A stretch of 64,000 nucleotides of DNA from Chryseobacterium sp. JV274 (GCF_903969135.1 NZ_LR824569.1:4237001-4301000); one strand, 5' to 3'. Shown: positions 54,256 through 63,850, numbered from the stretch's first letter. Notes: a model not told the origin generated them from the letters alone. Numbers and translations are program-made.

Positions 54256-55305
54256 CTAATGAACAAGCTGAGAAGGAAGACAATCGAATTCCTTTTTAAA
54301 ATATTTATAAAAAGTAGATTTGGATTTAAAACCACATTGAAATGCGAGATCCGTAACACTGGCTGAAGGATCTTCTGATAGAATCTGTTTAAAATGCTGT
54401 ATACGGCTTCTGTTGGTATATTCGTGAAAATTGGAATGCAGATGTTTATTAAAAGTGATGCTTAAATCTGCCTTGTTTATTTTCAGTTGACCCGAGAGTT
54501 GGTCTAAGGTAAATTCCTCATCCAAATATACATGACTCTCCTGATAGAAAGAAATAATAGCACTTTGCACAGAGTCAAAATCTATTTTTGACAGATCTTT
54601 ATACTGATAGGTTTCTTTGGGAGCAGAAGAATGTGATATATTTTGCTGTTCCTGCAGTTTGTGCTGGTACGTTAAAATATAAACGTACAAAATCCACCCG
54701 AATTGAAAGAGAAACAGAAGGCTGTAGATCTTCTGATAGATCAAAGTATCCCATCCCAGTTGGTAGACCGTCCAGAACATCAATACTCCCAACAATACGT
54801 AACCAACCAGATAACGGAAATTGCCGGCTACAGGATGGGTAATATTTTTGCGGTATCTTGTCAGTAAATAAATACATAAAACAAGGCAGGCGATCCAATA
54901 ATAACTGTAGTATACAAAGTAGGATTTATAAGATGTGATGGCCAGATCTGCCCAGGAAAGGTCAAGCATCTTTGCAGAAAGTGCAATAGCATGATGAATA
55001 ACAACCAATGTTAGCGGAACAATCAGGTATTTAAGCTTGTCTCTCCATTTTGCATGAATTAAATGGGTAGTAATATAAAGAAAAATGAGCCCTTTAAAAA
55101 CACGAAGGCTTCCCGGAATTTCATACAAAACAGATTCATAACCGAATTTTTGAATGATGAAATATTCATATCCCATATCCAATGTGACCACTCCGATATA
55201 CAATAGCAGCATATTCAGTACAGATTCTCTGTTTTTGATAAGAGATATAAGCAGAGTAAGGGTGATAAGTGCCTGTAGTACAACTACCATAATGATATAT
55301 AACAT
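54256..55305 (-). CDS. Membrane-anchored AraC-family regulator
   Basis: A 349-residue protein with about seven predicted N-terminal membrane helices (residues 1-215). A cytoplasmic AraC-type helix-turn-helix domain follows (about 250-349), with FTLDQLSGQLKINKADLSI, RIQHFKQILSEDPSASVTD and FKSKSTFYKYFKKEFDCLPSQ. Such proteins sense a membrane or periplasmic signal and act on DNA from the membrane. It sits immediately upstream of, and in the same direction as, the receptor-phospholipase operon (135-base gap), so it is the likely regulator. Confidence 0.88.
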   Translation of the reverse strand: MLYIIMVVVLQALITLTLLISLIKNRESVLNMLLLYIGVVTLDMGYEYFIIQKFGYESVLYEIPGSLRVFKGLIFLYITTHLIHAKWRDKLKYLIVPLTLVVIHHAIALSAKMLDLSWADLAITSYKSYFVYYSYYWIACLVLCIYLLTRYRKNITHPVAGNFRYLVGYVLLGVLMFWTVYQLGWDTLIYQKIYSLLFLFQFGWILYVYILTYQHKLQEQQNISHSSAPKETYQYKDLSKIDFDSVQSAIISFYQESHVYLDEEFTLDQLSGQLKINKADLSITFNKHLHSNFHEYTNRSRIQHFKQILSEDPSASVTDLAFQCGFKSKSTFYKYFKKEFDCLPSQLVH

Positions 55306-55555
55306 GATAACTGATATTTTGCCAAAATTATAGATAATATGGGCATGGCATCTTTAACAAATTATTAAATATCAACTTATAAAAACAGACAATAATTAAG
55401 ATATAGATCCTGACAGGTATTTTTTCCGGTTTTGTATATTGAGCGGATATTGTTATTTTAGCTAGTAAGCATAATTCGGATGTCAAAAAAGAAAATTTAT
55501 TCTTACAGATTCAATGTCCGTTTTAATATAACCCATCACTGATACCATATTATTC

Positions 55556-55843
55556 ATGAAAAAACAATTTCAAAACTGGACTCTCTTTTTTATTGCAGGA
55601 ATCATTGCAATTATTGGCGGGTTGATTGGTTCTATTATTTTAATGACAGGAGTATCTGCTGCTGATGGATTATTCGGAATGTATATTCTGTTCAGCCTGC
55701 TTCCCATATTGCTTGTGATTATTATAGACCGGCTTCTCGTATGGAAATTCGGAAATAAAAACGTCAATAAAGTTCAGTTTTCAATACTGCTGTTGATCAT
55801 ACTCTTATGGCTTGTAAGGTTTGTGGTGAATCTGATTATATAA
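55556..55843 (+). CDS. Small membrane protein of unknown function
   Basis: A 95-residue protein with three predicted membrane helices (about 9-31, 37-60 and 74-94), a basic N-terminus (MKKQFQNW) and a basic loop FGNKNVNKVQ. No family recognised. It is nine bases before the next gene, so the two are probably co-transcribed, divergently from the AraC regulator. Confidence 0.6.
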   Translation: MKKQFQNWTLFFIAGIIAIIGGLIGSIILMTGVSAADGLFGMYILFSLLPILLVIIIDRLLVWKFGNKNVNKVQFSILLLIILLWLVRFVVNLII

Positions 55844-55852
55844 ATTACTCCT

Positions 55853-56692
55853 ATGAAAAAATTGTTGCTATTCTGTATTATCACGATCTCTGCTGTGTAC
55901 TCTGCGCAGCCTTTTACCCTGAAATCTACAGGAGAAGCGAAAGAGTTCAGCCTCACACTTTATTACGGAGCGCAAGGCAAAGGAGCTTTTGTGCAGTATT
56001 CAGGGAAGAAAGAAATCATTCCTTTACAAGTAAAAAGCTTTAAAGTTGATACTGACGGGAGAAGTGACGGACAGCCGGATATCGAGTATTACGTCTGGAA
56101 TGAGATGGTTGGAGGGAAAATAAATGGAGTATACAAGTTTGAAATCATGCAACATCAGGCTTCAAACATTAGCTATACAAGAGGAAAGGATAACAGAAAG
56201 TTTACGCTGGAAATGGTTGAAGATGAAAAAAAGTACGACGGAAGTGGCAAATATCTTCTGCATGGGGCTTTACTTTCGTTTAATCATTTTTATAATAATA
56301 ACCTCACCATTACTTATTCTGACAGGAAAAAGACGGCTATAGAACTTCCGGCTCCTGATAAACCTTCTTTTGTCAGACGGAGCATTATAGAGGATTATAA
56401 CTTTGATGGCTATGATGATATCGCATTCTCTGTTCCTGATGAAGGAATGGGTGTTTACAGGATGTTTGATATTTATCTGTACAATCCTGGAAGCAAACGT
56501 TTTGAAAAACTTAAAGAGCCGGATTATTCCCGTTCAAGCTGCTCCTGCCTTTGTGATGTGACTATAGAAAAAGATAAGAAGCTTTTAAAAACAGGATGCA
56601 GAGGCGGAGCAAGATGGCATCAGGATGTCTACCGCTTCGTTAAAAACGGGATCTTAGAATGGATTGCCACAAAAGAACAGACGGAAGAATAA
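55853..56692 (+). CDS. Secreted protein resembling the XAC2610 family
   Basis: A 279-residue exported protein (signal peptide MKKLLLFCIITISAVYSA). The C-terminal half has EDYNFDGYDDIAFSVPDEGMG, a calcium-binding-like FG-GAP loop, then YLYNPGSKRFEKL and a cysteine-containing stretch SRSSCSCLCDVTIEKDKK. This matches proteins labelled XAC2610-related, of unknown role, as far as I recall. Periplasmic location is likely. Confidence 0.65.
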   Translation: MKKLLLFCIITISAVYSAQPFTLKSTGEAKEFSLTLYYGAQGKGAFVQYSGKKEIIPLQVKSFKVDTDGRSDGQPDIEYYVWNEMVGGKINGVYKFEIMQHQASNISYTRGKDNRKFTLEMVEDEKKYDGSGKYLLHGALLSFNHFYNNNLTITYSDRKKTAIELPAPDKPSFVRRSIIEDYNFDGYDDIAFSVPDEGMGVYRMFDIYLYNPGSKRFEKLKEPDYSRSSCSCLCDVTIEKDKKLLKTGCRGGARWHQDVYRFVKNGILEWIATKEQTEE

Positions 56693-56877
56693 TGTTTTTG
56701 TTCAACGTTTGAAAACACCTTTAAAATCTATATTTTTATAAAACCTTTACGCTATAACTCCTCATTTACAGTGATAAAGCCTCCGTTTTTTTACGGTATT
56801 TTTAATAATGTCTTTTGTGTTTCAATTTTAGGTCTGATATTTGTACTGGGTAGCCAAACTAAATGGCCGATTTATTT

Positions 56878-57921
56878 ATGAAAAACATATCTGTGAAAAA
56901 ATCCTTTCTTTATGCATGTTTGTGCGCAGTTTTTCTTGTTTCCTGTAAAAAAGAAATAGACAAAATAAGCGATACTTTTAAAGATACCGTGTCTGCTTCG
57001 GAGACCCCGGAGGTAGAAAAGGATTCTATAAAGAAAGATTCTGTTCCTGTAGTAAAGAAAGAATCTGTTCCACCTGTAATGCAGGAAAATGGTTTTTATA
57101 ATGCTTTTGTTCTTCCAAAGGATAAAAAAATGCGTGACTCTATCTATGCTGAATACAGTAAGAAATACAGTGTAGAAGAACGTACAGCTATTTTAGCTTT
57201 AAACAGACTGGACTCTAAAAGTAAATGGAATGCCGATACACTGGTAGTTCCAGCGAAAATAGATACAACATTAATGGCGTATTCACCATTTCCAATGCAG
57301 TTAGATGTATTAAGCGGAGTGAAAAAGTTCGTTATTTTCTCTTATCCTATACAGGCTTTTGCGGTATATTCCAATGGAAGTCTTGTGAAATGGGGACCTA
57401 CAAGTATGGGGAAAAAAGCTGCACAGACAACAAGAGGGCTTACTTTTGCGAACTGGAAAAAGAAGCTGGCAATTTCCACAGTGAGCACAGAATGGAAGCT
57501 TCCCTATAATTTCAATATTCACAATATAGGAGGAATCGGATGGCATGAATATACGCTTCCTGGATATCCTGCCTCACACTCATGTCTTCGATTGCTGAGG
57601 AAAGATGCCCAATGGCTGTATTCCTATGCAGATACCTGGATACTGAATCCTGGAGGTGCTACAACTAAGGCCAAAGGTACAGCAGTAATGGTATTCGGAG
57701 ATTATAAATGGGGTGGAAGAAAACCATGGAGAAAGCTTTTAGAAGATCCTAATGCCAACAATATATCCGTTGAAGAACTTACCAAGCTCCTTGAACCGGA
57801 GGTTCCGAAAATGCTGAAAGAACAAAGCAACAGAGAAAAAGTAGCGGATTCTATCAAAACGGCAAAAGCAATGGCCACACCTATTCAGAACGAAAAGCCT
57901 GAAGAATCCCCGTCTAATTAA
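56878..57921 (+). CDS. L,D-transpeptidase lipoprotein (YkuD domain)
   Basis: A peptidoglycan or envelope crosslinking enzyme of about 347 residues. The lipoprotein signal is MKNISVKKSFLYACLCAVFLVSC, followed by a repetitive Lys/Ser/Val/Pro linker. The YkuD domain (about 145-270) contains VFSYPIQAF-like opening strands and the catalytic segment GYPASHSCLRL with nucleophile Cys236. An ATG at 56863 is in frame but puts five residues before the lipoprotein signal, so 56878 is chosen. The C-terminal tail is charged. The stop overlaps the 3' end of the convergent gene. Confidence 0.88.
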   Translation: MKNISVKKSFLYACLCAVFLVSCKKEIDKISDTFKDTVSASETPEVEKDSIKKDSVPVVKKESVPPVMQENGFYNAFVLPKDKKMRDSIYAEYSKKYSVEERTAILALNRLDSKSKWNADTLVVPAKIDTTLMAYSPFPMQLDVLSGVKKFVIFSYPIQAFAVYSNGSLVKWGPTSMGKKAAQTTRGLTFANWKKKLAISTVSTEWKLPYNFNIHNIGGIGWHEYTLPGYPASHSCLRLLRKDAQWLYSYADTWILNPGGATTKAKGTAVMVFGDYKWGGRKPWRKLLEDPNANNISVEELTKLLEPEVPKMLKEQSNREKVADSIKTAKAMATPIQNEKPEESPSN

Positions 57922-58441
57922 TTTTCTTTTCAAACTGCAGAGTAGATTCTTCAGCAAACCTTCTCAGCTTAAGCATTTCATCTTTACCTTTATGCTGCCC
58001 GAATCTTGCAGCGATATAAGTAAGAAGAATAAAAAATAACATGATAAAAGAAGCGCTCAGTGCCCAAGGGTATTCAGCGCTTTTTATTTGCTTCTCTACG
58101 TAATACATAGTGAAGAAAGTCATCCAGAGAATAGAAAAAGTAAAATACAGGAACATGAAGAATGTCCACACCGCAGAGCTGGGACCAAATACTCCGCGTA
58201 TTGCCGTATGCTCATCTTCCATTTCTACCCTTAGTGCAAGGCAGGGTTTCCAGTAGTTGTCATATTTTGTTTTTATCCAGATGGTAGCAACTTCTCTATT
58301 GATATTACCTGAAAACTCATCTTTATGCTCTTCCATATACTTTTTCAGATTTTCAGCGTACTCTTCCTTGGTGAGATGAGTAAACATTTTAAATCTTGGC
58401 CGGGTTCTTATTCTGTCTAAGGTGCTTTCTTCAGTATTCAT
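57914..58441 (-). CDS. Two-helix membrane protein coupled to the PDZ protease
   Basis: A 175-residue protein. A charged N-terminal cytoplasmic region (about 1-85, with PRFKMFTHLTKEEYAENLKK) is followed by two membrane helices (SAVWTFFMFLYFTFSILWMTF and WALSASFIMLFFILLTYI, approximate). A short basic C-terminus ends QFEKKIN. No family recognised. The frame opens at 58474 inside the protease gene, but the ATG at 58439-58441, four bases after the protease stop, is more natural. Tight spacing suggests the two proteins act together at the membrane. Confidence 0.65.
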   Translation of the reverse strand: MNTEESTLDRIRTRPRFKMFTHLTKEEYAENLKKYMEEHKDEFSGNINREVATIWIKTKYDNYWKPCLALRVEMEDEHTAIRGVFGPSSAVWTFFMFLYFTFSILWMTFFTMYYVEKQIKSAEYPWALSASFIMLFFILLTYIAARFGQHKGKDEMLKLRRFAEESTLQFEKKIN

Positions 58442-58445
58442 ATTT

Positions 58446-59765
58446 TTATTCTTGATATGGAATGGGATCTTCAAGCATGAAGCGCAATATCAGTTCTTTA
58501 TTTTTTCTTTGGATAACCATGGTAATATTTCTTCCTTCATTAGATTTCATAAGCTCTACAATTGTTTCCAAGGTCATATTTGAAGTTCTGGATCCGTTTA
58601 TACTAATAATCTTATCTTCTTTTTGTAGACCTGCCTTATAAGCTGGAGAGTCTTTTCTCACCCCAGCAATAGAAAAGATAGGTTTTAAACTGAACTTATA
58701 TTGAAAGGAATCATTGTAGATAACATTTACTACGGATACTGCCTTTTCTGTTTCAATTTTTACCCTGTCTTGTTCCCATTCAAGCCCTTCTTGCTTAAAA
58801 TCTAATCCACTCATATTAAAATGAAAAGGATCATCAAAATATCTGTTTTTTCTCAAATATAGCTTTTGGTTGGGATAATCAAAAACAACTGTGAACCGCC
58901 GCATAATTTCTCCACCTATGGAACCTTTTCTATTTTCAACTAAATTAACGTGCTGGATAGAAAACTCATCTGGCATAGCGGTAAGAGGTTTTTCAAATTT
59001 AAACTTTCCAAGATAAAAATTATGAATACGGCTTCTTTTACCATAAATATCTCCATTGAAGCCACGGCCCAGAAAATCATCAATATTAGGCCTGTTGTAG
59101 ACGAAATTTTTAATAAGAGTGGGGAAGAGCCAGATCGCATCACTGTTTCCAAGGTCAATCAAAAGTTTAGAATCTTTCTTTTCATTTGTCATTTCCACAC
59201 CAGCATACAGATAAGGTTTGTCTTTTTCAATCGTGATTGGAAACTCTTCAAATCTTTTGGTTTTCTTGTTTAAAAGATCAGCATTTTCATAAACCGTTAT
59301 TTTCTTTGAGGCATAATCAATGTAAATAGGATGATCTTTAAAAAAATGATATCCAATAACTCCATTCACAGGAATTCCTACGTGAGGTGAAATATTAAAT
59401 TCCTCATCAATAATGATGTAGAGAGACATGGAAGTATTGACAATTTCATTTCCTATTTTACCCAAATTACGTTCAGATTTTAAGCCATCAATACTTAAGT
59501 TTCCTCCTAGACCTGAAAATTTAACTTTTTCAACATTACTTAGTTTCAGTTCTTTATTTTCCAGACTGAAAAGAATAGTCTCCGAAACTCCCGTATCCAG
59601 CAAAAAGGTAAGTTCCGCACCATTGACATTGATAGGAATAAAGATAAGATTGTTGATAAACTGAAAAGGGATGACCGCTTTTTTTGTATTAATCAACTCA
59701 AAAGAGTTCTGGGCATTTATAAAAATGCTTAGAAATAATCCCAGTAAAAGCAATTTAAATTTCAT
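58446..59765 (-). CDS. Retropepsin-like aspartyl protease with C-terminal PDZ domain
   Basis: A 439-residue exported protein (signal peptide to about residue 19, FINAQ). The pepsin/retropepsin half-domain has FLLDTGVSE with catalytic Asp57. A second half has LLIDLGNSDAIWL (Asp in DLG rather than DTG), so two lobes may form one active site in a single chain. A PDZ domain follows (about 355-435, RKDSPAYKAGLQKEDKI, SINGSR). Combined aspartyl-protease and PDZ proteins are frequent in Bacteroidetes and poorly studied. It is followed at once by the membrane protein gene. Confidence 0.87.
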   Translation of the reverse strand: MKFKLLLLGLFLSIFINAQNSFELINTKKAVIPFQFINNLIFIPINVNGAELTFLLDTGVSETILFSLENKELKLSNVEKVKFSGLGGNLSIDGLKSERNLGKIGNEIVNTSMSLYIIIDEEFNISPHVGIPVNGVIGYHFFKDHPIYIDYASKKITVYENADLLNKKTKRFEEFPITIEKDKPYLYAGVEMTNEKKDSKLLIDLGNSDAIWLFPTLIKNFVYNRPNIDDFLGRGFNGDIYGKRSRIHNFYLGKFKFEKPLTAMPDEFSIQHVNLVENRKGSIGGEIMRRFTVVFDYPNQKLYLRKNRYFDDPFHFNMSGLDFKQEGLEWEQDRVKIETEKAVSVVNVIYNDSFQYKFSLKPIFSIAGVRKDSPAYKAGLQKEDKIISINGSRTSNMTLETIVELMKSNEGRNITMVIQRKNKELILRFMLEDPIPYQE

Positions 59766-59803
59766 TTACTGAATTTACTGAAATTATCTATATGATAATA
59801 AAA

Positions 59804-59828
59804 AAACATTCCAAAAGCAGGAATGTTT
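59804..59828 (-). terminator. Terminator of the carboxylesterase gene
   Basis: On the minus strand a perfect 9-bp stem (plus arms AAACATTCC 59804-59812 and GGAATGTTT 59820-59828) leads into a T run. It separates the esterase from the PDZ protease gene. Confidence 0.75.
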
Positions 59829-59885
59829 GTGTAAACTACAATGAAGTAGTATTTTTTGTTGAATTTATTTCAAATTGAGTCTTGA

Positions 59886-60524
59886 TTATTTGGAGAAGAA
59901 TTCCATCAGATCCATATAATTCTTCTGATTAACACCATGTCCGCTCATATATTCTCTGAAAGTGAAATAACAGCTGAGATCATACAGAAGGTCAGCCGCT
60001 TTTCGTCCCCATTCAAGTGGAATCACAGCATCATCGGAGCCATGTGAAATGAAAAAACGAAGCTTTTCCAGTTTCTTTTTATCTTTTACAATACCATCCA
60101 GAATTTTATCTTCAGGATAACTGCTTAGACAGGCAACATAATTGAATAATTCAGGGTGTTTTAAAGCCAAAGCATAGCACAAAATTCCTCCCTGGCTGAA
60201 ACCGCACAGATGAGTTTTGCTTTCTGTAAGTCCATAATGGTTGATGATCTTAAGCATGCTTTCCAATACGGCATTTAAAGATTCCTTTGCCTGAGGAACA
60301 TCAATAAAATTTTCGGGATCGTTGAAATTAATATCATACCAGGAATATCCTTCAAATTGAGTATCATGTGGAGCTCTGAAACTTACAATGATCCAGTCAT
60401 TGGGAAGTGTTTCCCTGAAGCTGAAAAGATCTTGCTCATTACTGCCGTAGCCATGAAGCATAAAAAGAATAGGGGTATTGGAGGTAATATTTTCCGGCTC
60501 TCTTACTAGATAATCTAAATTCAT
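59886..60524 (-). CDS. Alpha/beta hydrolase, phospholipase/carboxylesterase family
   Basis: A 212-residue cytoplasmic esterase. FMLHGYGSNEQDLF (oxyanion hole), LCGFSQGGIL with nucleophile Ser110, ISHGSDDAVIPL with the catalytic Asp, and GHGVNQKNY with the His define the family (YpfH/acyl-protein-thioesterase-like). It acts on short esters or lysophospholipids by family analogy. Monocistronic. Confidence 0.9.
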   Translation of the reverse strand: MNLDYLVREPENITSNTPILFMLHGYGSNEQDLFSFRETLPNDWIIVSFRAPHDTQFEGYSWYDINFNDPENFIDVPQAKESLNAVLESMLKIINHYGLTESKTHLCGFSQGGILCYALALKHPELFNYVACLSSYPEDKILDGIVKDKKKLEKLRFFISHGSDDAVIPLEWGRKAADLLYDLSCYFTFREYMSGHGVNQKNYMDLMEFFSK

Positions 60525-60736
60525 AGAGCAAAGATAATTAAATTACATTCAGAATCTTAACTTTTGTTATTCATACAATGAACTTTGACAGGATGATGCT
60601 TTATGTGTAAGGATTGTTTCTTTGAAGTGTATTTTTGGGCTTTAGGGACAGATTTTTATTTTTGTTGATTTGATATTATTTAGAAATTTTTGTTGGAAAA
60701 TTTTCATAAAAGTTATTTTTATATTAATAAAAAACT

Positions 60737-60744
60737 TATATTTG
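60737..60744 (+). promoter_or_regulatory. -7 promoter element of the small lipoprotein gene
   Basis: TATATTTG fits TAnnTTTG and lies 26 bases before the ATG at 60771. It supports that start over an upstream TTG at 60690. Confidence 0.45.
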
Positions 60745-60770
60745 AAACATTAAAAAATCTATTTGGAGAA

Positions 60771-61202
60771 ATGAAGCAATTTTACAATTCAAAAAGTTTA
60801 CTTAGACTTTCTTTTTTATTCGTTTTATTATTTTCTGTAATTACCATTGTTAATTCTTGTAAAAAAGATGACGATGAAGAATTTAAGGATCATGTGGTTC
60901 AGTTTGAAGTGAAGACCACTACAGGAGGAAACATTATAAGTGTTGTAACACAGGTGGGCACGGCTCAGAACACTATATACAATACTCCGCAGTCACCGGT
61001 AATTTCACCATGGACAAGTGGGGAATTCTTTGTGAACTCCAGCCAGGCGCAGTTGAATCTTGATGCTAACGCGTCAATGCCGGATGATAATTCTGAGTTA
61101 ACGATCAATCTTTATATAGATGGAGAAGTTGCAAGAACTGTTAAGAAAAAAGGAAAAGGAGTATTAGTTGCTTCTATCGATTACAGTTTCCTGGAACCAT
61201 AA
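60771..61202 (+). CDS. Small lipoprotein of unknown function
   Basis: A 143-residue predicted lipoprotein. MKQFYNSKSLLRLSFLFVLL is the signal start and IVNSCKKDDDEE the lipobox followed by an acidic run. An acidic +2 region often directs surface export of lipoproteins in Bacteroidetes. The mature part is beta-rich (VVQFEVKTTTGGNIISVVTQVG, in part) and ends in a KKGKGVLVASIDYSFLEP strand. Family not recognised; it may be of a transthyretin-like or MmpS-like shape. It faces the two-component system convergently. Confidence 0.7.
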   Translation: MKQFYNSKSLLRLSFLFVLLFSVITIVNSCKKDDDEEFKDHVVQFEVKTTTGGNIISVVTQVGTAQNTIYNTPQSPVISPWTSGEFFVNSSQAQLNLDANASMPDDNSELTINLYIDGEVARTVKKKGKGVLVASIDYSFLEP

Positions 61203-61223
61203 AATAGTACAATATTTATATAC

Positions 61224-61250
61224 AAAAGACCGCTCTTAGAGCGGTCTTTT
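61224..61250. terminator. Bidirectional terminator
   Basis: A perfect 12-bp stem (AAAAGACCGCTC 61224-61235, loop TTA, arm 61239-61250) has T runs on both strands and lies between convergent genes. It serves the lipoprotein and the response regulator. Confidence 0.82.
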
Positions 61251-61887
61251 ATTTTTCAATCAATTGTTGCTGTACTGCAAGATTGATCAATTCTGTTGAG
61301 TTCTTTGCATGGAATTTCTGAAGCAGATTCTTACGGTGGGTGTCTACAGTAAGCGGACTTAAGAAAAGCTCTTCGGCAATCATATTACTTGTTTTCCCCT
61401 GCGCTACCATCTGAAGGATTTGTTTTTCTCTTTTGGTAAGCCGCGGCATTGGAAGATCATGCTGAGATGGACGGCTGATGATCTGTTTTGTCTCATTGCA
61501 GAAAACAATGTCTCCGGAAAGAGCCCCTTTGATGCATATTACAAGTTCATCAATAGAAGTATTCTTGAGAAGATAACCACTTGCTCCGTTTTGTATAGAC
61601 TGCATGATGATACTCCGCTCAGAACGGTTACTGAACATAATCACTGAGGTATTCGGGGATATTTTCTTTATTTCTCTGCAGAGTTCCGTGCCGTTGCTAT
61701 CAGGTAGCGTAATATCAAGGAGAATAATATCTACCATTTCTGATTGGATAAAATTGATGGTTTCTGCACCAGTCGTAAAACTTCCTGCTACGTTAAAAAC
61801 GGGCTGGCTGTTTAGCATCATTCTAAGACCTTCAATGACAATAGGATGGTCGTCTGCGATGATGATATTTATTTTCTCATTCTCCAT
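61249..61887 (-). CDS. NarL/LuxR-type response regulator
   Basis: A 212-residue regulator. The receiver domain (1-120) has the acidic pair in IADDHP (Asp12, Asp13), phospho-acceptor Asp58 in LLDITLPDSNG and the conserved Lys in GYLLKN. The LuxR helix-turn-helix (about 145-205) has LTKREKQILQMVAQGKTSN, IAEELFLSPLTVDTHRKNL. It overlaps the kinase gene by 11 bases and is surely its partner. Confidence 0.95.
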   Translation of the reverse strand: MENEKINIIIADDHPIVIEGLRMMLNSQPVFNVAGSFTTGAETINFIQSEMVDIILLDITLPDSNGTELCREIKKISPNTSVIMFSNRSERSIIMQSIQNGASGYLLKNTSIDELVICIKGALSGDIVFCNETKQIISRPSQHDLPMPRLTKREKQILQMVAQGKTSNMIAEELFLSPLTVDTHRKNLLQKFHAKNSTELINLAVQQQLIEK

Positions 61888-63850
61888 GGATGTTGAGTTC
61901 TATATTAATGGTAGTTCCCTGATCATCAGAATGTATTTCCATTGTTCCTTTCAGGTAATTGACCCTGTTTTTCAGGTTACGAAGTCCCATACTTTTGGTG
62001 GTGTTTTCTATATTTTTATCAAAACCTTTTCCGTTGTCTTCAATCGTGATCATAAAATTTTCGCCGGATTGTGAGCATTGAAGTAAGATGCTGCTGGCTT
62101 CTGCATGTTTTATGGCATTGGCCAATAATTCCTGTACAATCCTGTAAATATTAAGCTGAATATTTAAAGGCAGTTTTTTACTAATATCTATAGCCTGAAA
62201 ATCAATTTCGAGGTTTTTTCTGCTGTAAAATTCACACAAATCATGTATGGCTGTTTCCAAACCAAAATTAAGCAATGATTCAGGCATTAAATTTCTGGCT
62301 ACATGCCGGAGCTCACTCACGGAGTTGTCCAGCTGGCCTAAGATTTTATAAAATTCCTGATCCTTTTCAGGGTGAAGATGAGTGGAAGACCATGTAGAAA
62401 AATTGATTTTAACCCCCGCAAGCATTCCGCCCAAACCATCATGAAGATCTCTTGCAATACGCTCTCTTTCTCTTTCTTCCCCATCAAGAATAGCTTTGGT
62501 AAGGGATAATTCTTCCTTTTGTTTAATGTCTTCTATTTTCTGCTTGTTTATTTTTTTATTTTTTCTGAAAATGATAAAAAGAAAGCCCAGAAGGCTTAGT
62601 GCCAGCAATAAAACAAGACCCATTCCCCATAAATAAGAGTTCTTCTTACTTACCTCAAGATCCTTTTGATTTTTTTCAGCATTTAAATTCGCTATTTTTC
62701 TTTCCTTTTCAGCGGTATTGAACTTGGATTCGAGTTTGTTGATTTCAAGCTTTACATTCTCGGTATTCAGGCTGTCATTAAGTTTAGAATATTTTTGTTC
62801 CCATAGAAGTGCTTCTTTGGTATTTCCTGTTTCCTCATTGAGTAAAGAAAGTTGCTTATAAAAAGTTTTTCTGTTGTTAAGATCAATAGCTAAGGACTTT
62901 TCCGTTAAAACATCCTCTAAAGTAATCTTAGCTTCCTTATATCTTTTAAGTTTCTTTAAAATATCATACTTGTTGAAATAAAACATCTGAGCCAGAAGAT
63001 TCTGATTGAATTTTTTTGCATAAAAAATCCCTTTTTCTATCACCGGGAGTGCTTCTTCATTTTTTTGCCGCGTAATATAGAAAAGTGTTTTACTGTAATA
63101 ATAGAATGCATTGGATGAAGACTCCGGATAAGGACGGATGAGTTGTTCTGCTTTATGTAAGAACTTTTCAGCTTCATCTCCATTGGCCTGATAGCAGAAA
63201 TTGTTGGCAGAGTTGAGGTACGTGAAAAATAATTCAGCAGACTGCGGATATTGTTTCTCAAGAATTTTCAATGCTTTATTATTGTAATCTTCCGCCTTTT
63301 TAAACTGTGCATTATAAGTAAGGATCACCGCAAGCTGAGTGTATAAAAAACCTAAATTCCTGCTGTTTTCATATTTTTTTACCAGCGGAATACTTTTTTC
63401 AAGAATAATCTTGACCAGCGGAATGTATCCTTCTTTATCTTTTTGGGTTACCCCATAGCTGTACCAGGCCAGTGCCTGAAAAAAATCGGATTCTTCACTT
63501 TTAAATTTAGATAAAGATTTGATAGCCTGCTGATAAGAAATACCCGCTTTCCTTTTGTTCCTTTCCATGTTATACTGCCCCTCGTAATAATAATATTTTG
63601 CTGAAAAGTAAGGGGTGCTTCGAGCCAGTATTTTTCCATTTGCAAGATATTTTTTACTCAAAACAGAATCACTGTTTCTATAATAATTTGATAAAAGGAA
63701 AGAAGCCGTTGCTTTTGAAGTATCGGGAAAATTTCCCCTTGCAATGCTTTGTAAGCTGTCTATATAAGATTTCTCATTAAGTGGAATGATTTGCTGGGAT
63801 TGCAATGTAAAAAATAAGAATAGGCTTAATAGGGCAAGTAATCTCTTCAT
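61877..63850 (-). CDS. TPR-containing sensor histidine kinase (HisKA_3/NarX-type)
   Basis: A 657-residue membrane sensor. The signal peptide (LLALLSLFLFFTLQSQ) is followed by a periplasmic region of tetratricopeptide-like helices (about 25-370), a coiled coil and one membrane helix (about 405-425, WGMGLVLLLALSLLGFLFII). The dimerisation domain follows, with RERIARDLHDGLGG (phospho-acceptor His470), and a GHKL ATPase (IVQELLANAIKHAEAS, IEDNGKGFD, GLRNLKNRV). The architecture suits sensing of periplasmic proteins or peptides. The signal is unknown. Confidence 0.93.
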   Translation of the reverse strand: MKRLLALLSLFLFFTLQSQQIIPLNEKSYIDSLQSIARGNFPDTSKATASFLLSNYYRNSDSVLSKKYLANGKILARSTPYFSAKYYYYEGQYNMERNKRKAGISYQQAIKSLSKFKSEESDFFQALAWYSYGVTQKDKEGYIPLVKIILEKSIPLVKKYENSRNLGFLYTQLAVILTYNAQFKKAEDYNNKALKILEKQYPQSAELFFTYLNSANNFCYQANGDEAEKFLHKAEQLIRPYPESSSNAFYYYSKTLFYITRQKNEEALPVIEKGIFYAKKFNQNLLAQMFYFNKYDILKKLKRYKEAKITLEDVLTEKSLAIDLNNRKTFYKQLSLLNEETGNTKEALLWEQKYSKLNDSLNTENVKLEINKLESKFNTAEKERKIANLNAEKNQKDLEVSKKNSYLWGMGLVLLLALSLLGFLFIIFRKNKKINKQKIEDIKQKEELSLTKAILDGEERERERIARDLHDGLGGMLAGVKINFSTWSSTHLHPEKDQEFYKILGQLDNSVSELRHVARNLMPESLLNFGLETAIHDLCEFYSRKNLEIDFQAIDISKKLPLNIQLNIYRIVQELLANAIKHAEASSILLQCSQSGENFMITIEDNGKGFDKNIENTTKSMGLRNLKNRVNYLKGTMEIHSDDQGTTINIELNIHGE

